Shown here: piece by piece, positions 21,859-26,996 of the stretch | Numbering within the stretch: the stretch's first letter is position 1 | Layout: the number at the start of each line of letters is the position of its first letter | Assembly: GCA_039807445.1 (NCBI GenBank) | Contig: JBDHRG010000028.1 | Coordinates: 1 to 26,996, forward strand | From: JBDHRG01 sp039807445 | GTDB lineage: Bacteria; Pseudomonadota; Gammaproteobacteria; Competibacterales; Competibacteraceae | DNA length: 26,996 bases | Direction: 5' to 3' | Program-made: the position numbers and the translations under genes | Notes under the pieces: model-generated | Seen by the model: the letters and a program-made list of their open reading frames with translations, nothing else | The model's database searches: none | What the model was told of the DNA's origin: nothing

Positions 21859-22674
21859 ATGAGCGCTATGCCGGCGCCCGCGGGTCGATCGACGTCGGGC
21901 GGCGTCCCCGGGACGCAGGTGCTCGATCGCGCCATCGCCATCGTGCGCACGGTGGCCGAGCACGGCGGCGACGGGCTGAGCCTCGCCAGCATCATCGAGG
22001 CCACCGGGCTCAGCCGACCGACCGCCTACCGCCTGGTGCTCGGCCTCAAGCGCAACGGTCTCCTACGCGGCGGCGCGCGACGCGGCCACTACTGCCTCGG
22101 CTACGAACTGCTGGCGCTCGGCGCCCGCGCCGGCGACGGCGGCGGGCTGCGCCAGCTGGCGCGCCCGGCGCTGCTGCGGCTGGCGGAGCGCTTCGGCGAC
22201 AGCTTCTTCCTGTTCGTCCCGGACGGCTACCACGCGCTCTGCCTCGAAGTGCAGGACGGCGACTATCCGGTGCGCAGCTTCACGCGCGGCGTCGGCGGGC
22301 GGGTGCCGATGGGCGCCGGCCAGGCATCGATCGCGATCCTCGCCTATCTGCCCGAAGCCGAACGCGAAGAGATCCTCGCGCGCAACGCGGTGCTGCTGAA
22401 ACGCGACTACGGTCTCGAGCCTGAGGACATCGCCCGCGCCATCGCCACCGCCCGCGCACGCGGCTACAGCCGCGGCGCCGGTGGCCGCGCGCTCCCCGAG
22501 TACACCGGCCTGGGCGTGCCGCTGCTCGACGCCGCCGGCTATCCGGTCGCGGCCTTGAGCTGCAGCGCCCTGGCCTCGCGTCTGCCGGACGAGCGCTGCG
22601 CCGAGATGGCGCTTGCCGTGCGGGACGAATGCGAGCGCATCGCGCGCACGCTCGGCACCCGCCATTCCCGCTGA
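21859..22674 (+). CDS. IclR-family transcriptional regulator
   Basis: A 271-residue regulator. The N-terminal winged helix-turn-helix is LSLASIIEATGLSRPTAYRLVLGLKRNGLL at about 40-69 (key residues: T49, S52, Y57, R58). The C-terminal IclR effector domain follows to about 265, with RVPMGAGQASIAILAYLP near 150-167 and GLGVPLLDAAGYPVAALSCS near 218-237. These proteins usually repress or activate nearby catabolic genes in response to a small acid. It precedes the oxidoreductase and aap transporter genes on the same strand by 31 bases, so it probably controls them. The ATG has a weak ribosome binding site, and an in-frame ATG at 21868 is an alternative. Confidence 0.88.
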   Translation: MSAMPAPAGRSTSGGVPGTQVLDRAIAIVRTVAEHGGDGLSLASIIEATGLSRPTAYRLVLGLKRNGLLRGGARRGHYCLGYELLALGARAGDGGGLRQLARPALLRLAERFGDSFFLFVPDGYHALCLEVQDGDYPVRSFTRGVGGRVPMGAGQASIAILAYLPEAEREEILARNAVLLKRDYGLEPEDIARAIATARARGYSRGAGGRALPEYTGLGVPLLDAAGYPVAALSCSALASRLPDERCAEMALAVRDECERIARTLGTRHSR

Positions 22675-22705
22675 ATCCCCCCACGCCCCGAACGGACAGA
22701 CCACG

Positions 22706-23995
22706 ATGCGCTCCCCGACCCACCCGCGCTACCCGACCCGCTGCGGCTGGAACGCCCTGCTGCCGCCCCGCGAGCCCCGCCCGGCACTGAGCGGCGACGC
22801 GCGGGTCCGCTACCTGGTGATCGGCGCCGGCTTCACCGGCCTCGCCGCCGCGCGGCGCCTGGCCGAGCTCGAACCCGAGGCCGCCATCCTGGTGCTCGAC
22901 GCCGACGAGGTCGGCGAAGGCTCGTCGGGCCGCAATTCGGGCTTCCTGCTCGACGTCGGTCTCGGCAAGAGCGGCGAACCGGCGGCGATCCGCGCCGCTT
23001 CGCGGCTCAGCGCGTTCTACCGCCGGGGGCTGGACTGGCTGGGCGAGCTGGTCGAGCGCCACGGCATCGCCTGCGAGCTCGAGCGCATCGGCACCTACCG
23101 CGCCGCCGCGACGCCACGCGGCGAGGTGGAGCTGCGCGGCTACCTGCCGTTCCTCGACGGCGCCGGCATCGCCTACCGCCCCTACGATCGCGCCGGCCTG
23201 CAGCGGCGGCTCGGCACCGCGCACTACCGCTTCGGCTTCCACACCGAGGGCTGCACCATGGTGCAGCCGGCAGCCCTGATCCGCGGACTGGCCGACAGCC
23301 TGCCGGCCGGCATCACGCTGGCCGAACGCACCCCGGTCACCCGGCTGGTCAAAGGGCGGCCCTGGCAGGCGCACACGCCGCACGGCACGGTCCGCGCCGA
23401 TACCGTGGTGCTCGCCAACAACGGCTTCGTCAAGTCGCTCGGCTACCTCGCGAGCCGGCTGGTGGTGATCTACACGTACGCCGGCATCACGCCCGAACTC
23501 TCCGAGCGTGAGCTCGCCGCCCTCGGCGAAGACCCTGCCTGGGGCGTGCTGCCGGCACACCGGCTCGGCACCACGCTGCGCCGCTGCGGCCGGCGCTTCC
23601 TGGTGCGCAGCCTGTACGCTTACGAGCGCGAACTCGACAACGCCCGGGGACGGGCGGCGCTGAGCGACAGCTTCCGTCGCCGCTATCCGCAGCTCGGACG
23701 CTGGGAGTTCGAGCATTTCTGGGGCGGTACCACCGCGTACACCCACAACGGCTCGCCGTGGTGGGGCCGGCTCGACGAGGGGCTGTACGCATCGACGGGC
23801 TGCAATGGCGGCGGCGTGGTCAAGGGCAGCATCCTCGGCCGGCTGCTGGCCGAGCGCATCGTCGGGCTGGCGGGTGCTGCCGATCCGAGCGCGGCCTTCG
23901 GACAGGCGAGCTGGATCCCGCCCGAGCCTTTGCGCACCGTCGGCTTCCACGTCGCCGCGGCCATCGGCCGCCGGCGGGCGGGCGACGAGTCCTGA
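22706..23995 (+). CDS. FAD-dependent amine/amino-acid oxidoreductase (DAO family)
   Basis: A 429-residue cytoplasmic flavoprotein. The ADP-binding motif VIGAGFTGLAAARRLAE begins at about residue 38, and the SSGRNSGF segment near 73-80 is typical of the PuuB-like branch (gamma-glutamylputrescine oxidase and relatives). The C-terminal FAD closure appears as STGCNGGGVVKGSILGRLLAE, and WGGTTAYTHNGSPWWG precedes it. Such enzymes oxidise C-N bonds of amines, secondary amines or D-amino acids. The substrate here is unknown. The start ATG at 22706 has a weak ribosome binding site, and upstream in-frame codons overlap the IclR gene. The setting, between an IclR regulator and an amino-acid importer, suggests catabolism of the imported compound. 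Confidence 0.85.
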   Translation: MRSPTHPRYPTRCGWNALLPPREPRPALSGDARVRYLVIGAGFTGLAAARRLAELEPEAAILVLDADEVGEGSSGRNSGFLLDVGLGKSGEPAAIRAASRLSAFYRRGLDWLGELVERHGIACELERIGTYRAAATPRGEVELRGYLPFLDGAGIAYRPYDRAGLQRRLGTAHYRFGFHTEGCTMVQPAALIRGLADSLPAGITLAERTPVTRLVKGRPWQAHTPHGTVRADTVVLANNGFVKSLGYLASRLVVIYTYAGITPELSERELAALGEDPAWGVLPAHRLGTTLRRCGRRFLVRSLYAYERELDNARGRAALSDSFRRRYPQLGRWEFEHFWGGTTAYTHNGSPWWGRLDEGLYASTGCNGGGVVKGSILGRLLAERIVGLAGAADPSAAFGQASWIPPEPLRTVGFHVAAAIGRRRAGDES

Positions 23996-24084
23996 ACGCC
24001 GACCGGGGGCACTTCGACCCGCGCTCCCCGGGACTTTCCCGGTCATTTCCGAGCATCACGACCGCATCGAGGGAGGAGAACGAC

Positions 24085-25110
24085 ATGAACAAACGATCCA
24101 TCCACCGGCTCGGCCTGGCCGTGGGCCTCGCCCTGCTCGCGTGCGCCAGCGCCCGGGCCGAGGTGCTGGACACGGTGAAGAAGCGCGGCGAGCTGGTGTG
24201 CGGCGTCAGCGGCAAGGTTCCCGGCTTCTCGGTACCCGATGCCCAGGGCGTCTGGACCGGGATCGACGTCGACTACTGCCGCGCGCTCGCCGCGGCGATC
24301 TTCGACGACCCGAACAAGGTGACGTTCCGCCCGGTGACCACCAACGAGCGCTTCACCGCGCTGCAGTCCGGCGAGATCGATGTGCTGGCGCGCAACACGA
24401 CCTGGAGCTTTTCGCGCGACGTCAACCTCGGCCTCGAATTCGTCGGCACGCTGTTCTACGACGGCCAGGGCTTCATGGTGCGCCGCGACCTGGGGGTGAA
24501 GTCGGCGCGCGACCTGAACGGCGCCAGCATCTGCATCCAGACCGGCACCACCACCGAGCAGAACATTTCCGATTACTTCGCCGCCAACGCCATGAGCTAC
24601 AAGCAGGTCGTGTTCGAGTCGGCCGACGAGGCGACCAAGCTCTACGACTCGGGGCGCTGCGACGTCTACACCACCGACACCTCGGGCCTGGCTTCGCGGC
24701 GCACCTCGCTGTCCAGGCCGGCCGACCACGTGATCCTGCCCGAGGTGATCTCGAAGGAGCCGCTGGGGCCGGCCGTGCGCGCCGGCGATCCGCAGTGGGC
24801 GAACATCGCGCGGTGGACGCTGTTCGCGCTGATCAACGCCGAAGAGCTCGGCGTCAGCTCGGTCAACGTCGACCAGCAGCTCGCCTCCAGGAACCCCGAG
24901 GTGCGCCGCCTGCTCGACGCCGACGAGGCGCTCGGCAAGGAGCGCTGGGGTCTCGACCGGGGCTGGGCCTACCGCATCGTCAAGCGCGTCGGCAACTACG
25001 GCGAAGTGTTCGAGCGCAACGTCGGCGAGAAGACTCCGCTCGGCCTGGCGCGCGGCACCAACCAGCAGTGGAGCAAGGGCGGCATCCTCTACGCACCGCC
25101 GGTGCGCTGA
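24085..25110 (+). CDS. aapJ: Periplasmic polar amino-acid-binding protein AapJ
   Basis: A 341-residue solute-binding protein for an ABC importer. Residues 1-25 are a signal peptide (MNKRSIHRLG start, hydrophobic core, ARA cleavage). The family 3 binding fold begins EVLDTVKKRGELVCGVSGKV. TNERFTALQSGEIDVLARNT at about 85-104 and the ICIQTGTTTEQNISDYF segment at about 149-165 are typical of AapJ/BztA. Rhizobial AapJ binds a broad range of L-amino acids, including glutamate and aspartate. The mature protein is large for the family, as in other AapJ members. The ATG has a strong GGGAGGAG six or seven bases upstream. A stem-loop follows before aapQ. Confidence 0.93.
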   Translation: MNKRSIHRLGLAVGLALLACASARAEVLDTVKKRGELVCGVSGKVPGFSVPDAQGVWTGIDVDYCRALAAAIFDDPNKVTFRPVTTNERFTALQSGEIDVLARNTTWSFSRDVNLGLEFVGTLFYDGQGFMVRRDLGVKSARDLNGASICIQTGTTTEQNISDYFAANAMSYKQVVFESADEATKLYDSGRCDVYTTDTSGLASRRTSLSRPADHVILPEVISKEPLGPAVRAGDPQWANIARWTLFALINAEELGVSSVNVDQQLASRNPEVRRLLDADEALGKERWGLDRGWAYRIVKRVGNYGEVFERNVGEKTPLGLARGTNQQWSKGGILYAPPVR

Positions 25111-25149
25111 ACCTCCGCCCCAGCCTTCCGCCATTCATCGCACGCGCGG

Positions 25150-25183
25150 GCGGCGATGCCCCCGGAAGCGGGGGTGCCGCCGC
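25150..25183 (+). promoter_or_regulatory. Stem-loop between aapJ and aapQ
   Basis: Outer arms GCGGCG/CGCCGC and inner arms CCCCCG/CGGGGG, separated by a 3-by-3 internal loop, close a GAAG tetraloop. It lies 40 bases after the aapJ stop. Such structures in binding-protein operons protect the upstream message and lower permease expression, which would explain unequal protein amounts here. Confidence 0.55.
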
Positions 25184-25211
25184 GCCGCCACCGTTCGGGG
25201 CGATCACCGAC

Positions 25212-26387
25212 ATGAACACGTCTTCGAGTTCCCTCGTCGGCGCGCTGCGCGACCAGCGCGTGCGCCAGCGCGCGATCCAGCTGGCGGTGCTGCTCGGGCT
25301 GGGCGCGCTCGGCGCCTGGCTCGCGCTGAACGCGGCGCACAATCTGCAGCGCTCGGGCGTCGCCTCGGGCTTCGGCTTTCTCGGCGACCGCGCGAACTTC
25401 GACATCAGCTTCACGCTGATCGACTACTCGCCGAAAGACACGTACGCGCGCGCTTTCACCGTCGGCTTGCTGAACACGCTGCTGGTGTCGCTCAGCGGCA
25501 TCGTCGCCGCCACCGTGCTGGGCTTCCTGCTCGGCATCGGTCGCCTGTCGCGCAACTGGCTGATCGCGCGCGGCGCCGGCGCGGTCATCGAGACCGTGCG
25601 CAACCTGCCGCTGCTGCTGCAGCTGCTGTTCTGGTACACCGCGATCCTGGCGCCGCTGCCGCGCCCCAAGGACGCGATCTCGCTCGCCGGCATCGCCTTC
25701 CTCAGCAACCGCGGGCTGACGCTGCCGCGCGCCCTGCCCCAGCCGGGCTTCGCCTGGGTGGCCGCAGCGGCGGCGACCGCGCTGCTCGCCGCGATCGCCG
25801 TGCTCGTCTGGGCGGCGCGGCGGCGGCGCCTGAGCGGTCAGCGCTTCCCGAGCGGCCGCGTCGCAACCGCCCTGCTGGTCGGCCTGCCCGGGATCGCGCT
25901 GCTCGCGACCGGGATGCCGCTGGACTGGGATATTCCGCAGCTCGGCGCCTTCAACTTCAGCGGCGGCGTCACGCTCGGCCCCGAGTTGATCGCGCTGTGG
26001 CTGGCGCTGACGCTGTACACCGGCGCCTTCATCGGCGAAACCGTGCGCGCCGGCATCCTCTCGGTGCCGCACGGCCAGATCGAGGCGGCCCGCGCGGTCG
26101 GACTGTCGCGCCGCCAGGCGCTGTGGCAGGTCGTGATCCCGCAGGCGCTGCGCGTGATCATCCCGCCGATGACCACCCAGCACCTGACGCTGATCAAGAA
26201 CTCCTCGCTCGCCGTGGTGATCGGCTTCCCGGACCTCGTCGCCGTGTTCGCCGGCACGGCCCTCAACCAGACCGGCCAGGCGGTGGAGATCATCGCGATC
26301 ACGATGGCCGTCTACCTGTCGATCAGCCTGCCGATCGCCTGGCTGATGAACTGGTACAACCGCCGCGTGGCCCTGGTGCAGCGATGA
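25212..26387 (+). CDS. aapQ: Amino-acid ABC transporter permease AapQ
   Basis: A 391-residue inner membrane permease. After a charged N-terminus there are about eight helices and an EAA loop: GQIEAARAVGLSRRQALWQV at about 293-312, the site that contacts the ATPase. The N-terminal region FGFLGDRANFDISFTLIDYS at about 54-73 and the extended spacer before the core are characteristic of AapQ/BztB, longer than typical HisQ-type permeases. The ATG at 25212 has only a weak ribosome binding site. The aapM start overlaps its stop as ATGA. With AapM it forms the membrane channel fed by AapJ. The ATPase gene (aapP) is expected beyond the window. Confidence 0.92.
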   Translation: MNTSSSSLVGALRDQRVRQRAIQLAVLLGLGALGAWLALNAAHNLQRSGVASGFGFLGDRANFDISFTLIDYSPKDTYARAFTVGLLNTLLVSLSGIVAATVLGFLLGIGRLSRNWLIARGAGAVIETVRNLPLLLQLLFWYTAILAPLPRPKDAISLAGIAFLSNRGLTLPRALPQPGFAWVAAAAATALLAAIAVLVWAARRRRLSGQRFPSGRVATALLVGLPGIALLATGMPLDWDIPQLGAFNFSGGVTLGPELIALWLALTLYTGAFIGETVRAGILSVPHGQIEAARAVGLSRRQALWQVVIPQALRVIIPPMTTQHLTLIKNSSLAVVIGFPDLVAVFAGTALNQTGQAVEIIAITMAVYLSISLPIAWLMNWYNRRVALVQR

Positions 26388-26996
26388 GCCTCGAGACCGC
26401 TTACCTGAAGACCGACCGCCATCCGCCGCTGCCGCCCCCGGCCGAGCGCATCGGCGCCTGGGCCTGGGCGCGCGAAAACCTGTTCTTCTCGCCGTGGAGC
26501 TGTCTCGCCACCGCCGCGGCGCTGTTCGTGATCGTCTGGTTCGCGCCGCGGGTGATCGACTGGATGCTGCTCGATGCCGTCTGGGCGGGCAGCGACCGCA
26601 GCGCCTGCCTCGCCGCCGACGGCAGCCGAACCGGCGGCGCGTGCTGGATCTTCATCGAGCAGCGCCTGAGCCAGCTCGTCTACGGCTTCTATCCGCCGCC
26701 CGAGCGCTGGCGCATCGACGCCCTCGGCTTGCTGCTGGCCCTGCTGGTGCTGCCGGCGCTGACGACCGGCGAACGCCGGCTGGACCGCGCCTACCTCGGC
26801 GCCGCCGCCGCCGGCGCGCTGCTGGGCACGGTCGTCGGCGGGCCGGGCAGCGGCGCGCTGCTCGCGGCGCTGCCGCTGCTGCCGGCCCTGCTGCCGCGGC
26901 TGGGCCCGGCGCAGGGGTTGGCGCGCCGCGGCGACGCGATGGCGACCGGGCTGCGGCTGCTGGTCCCGCTCGTCGCGGCGGTCGCGGGGCACGCGC
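26384..26996 (+). CDS. aapM: Amino-acid ABC transporter permease AapM, N-terminal part
   Basis: The frame starts at an ATG overlapping the aapQ stop (ATGA) and runs open to the end of the window, giving about 204 residues of a protein that is usually near 380. The opening, with a proline-rich stretch (HPPLPPPAER) followed by WARENLFFSPWSCLATAAAL, is the familiar AapM/BztC start. A periplasmic segment with SDRSACLAADGSRTGGACW at about 63-81 follows. Further hydrophobic helices are seen to the edge. The EAA loop lies outside. It pairs with AapQ. Confidence 0.9.
   Translation, partial: MSLETAYLKTDRHPPLPPPAERIGAWAWARENLFFSPWSCLATAAALFVIVWFAPRVIDWMLLDAVWAGSDRSACLAADGSRTGGACWIFIEQRLSQLVYGFYPPPERWRIDALGLLLALLVLPALTTGERRLDRAYLGAAAAGALLGTVVGGPGSGALLAALPLLPALLPRLGPAQGLARRGDAMATGLRLLVPLVAAVAGHA

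Noticed and set aside
22280..24046. A 588-codon minus-strand frame opposite the IclR and oxidoreductase genes
   Set aside because: No recognisable domain and it covers two well-supported plus-strand genes.
23805..25211. An upstream in-frame extension of aapQ making an 860-residue protein
   Set aside because: The extension runs out of frame through the oxidoreductase and aapJ genes and is low-complexity arginine-rich. AapQ family homology begins at 25212.
1..26996. CRISPR arrays, tRNA or rRNA genes, prophage or toxin-antitoxin modules
   Set aside because: No regular spacer-repeat pattern, cloverleaf or rRNA-like stretch was found by eye, and no phage or toxin-antitoxin protein was recognised.

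Overview
The window is GC-rich DNA of a Gram-negative bacterium, most likely a betaproteobacterium of the Rhodocyclales type (Azoarcus/Thauera/Aromatoleum-like). That placement is inferred from the gene set (fabA-fabB, lptF-lptG divergent from pepA-holC, an aap amino-acid transporter, DUF2173 proteins) and from codon use. It is not proven. No rRNA, tRNA, CRISPR array or replication origin was seen.

Layout. Positions 1-501 are the right end of an IS4-type insertion sequence that cut off a decayed NAD(P)H oxidoreductase gene (502-731, minus). Two tandem DJ-1/PfpI paralogues follow (763-2107, minus), then a hemolysin III/TrhA membrane protein (plus). A minus-strand block (3022-6877) reads PLP-dependent basic amino-acid decarboxylase, TDT-family channel, DUF4177 protein and an orphan YidD. 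Next on the plus strand are an EamA permease, a DUF2076 protein and an AmpG-like permease. From 10297 to 16519 the minus strand carries a ComEA-like helix-hairpin-helix protein, a small unknown ORF, fabB and fabA (unsaturated fatty acid synthesis), upp (uracil salvage), a YcbB-type L,D-transpeptidase, and a tandem trio of DUF2173-like small proteins. An RDD membrane protein (plus) converges with lptG-lptF (LPS export, minus). These diverge from pepA-holC (plus). After a structured 436-base gap comes a catabolic-looking plus-strand locus: IclR regulator, FAD-dependent amine/amino-acid oxidoreductase, and aapJ, aapQ and partial aapM of a polar amino-acid ABC importer that runs off the window.

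How the parts work together. Most of the window is envelope housekeeping: lipid synthesis, LPS transport, peptidoglycan cross-linking and recycling, and membrane protein insertion. Accessory or lineage-specific material lies at the left edge (IS, pseudogene, duplicated DJ-1 genes), in the DUF2173 trio and at the right edge (IclR/oxidase/Aap). A GGAATGGG-rich intergenic hairpin repeat occurs three times at gene ends (about 10205, 15319 and 17159). One copy supplies the last codons of the RDD gene.

The least explained items are the three DUF2173-like paralogues, the decarboxylase-TDT gene pair, and the YidD copy coupled to a DUF4177 gene. None is strong enough to be called a new system from sequence alone.
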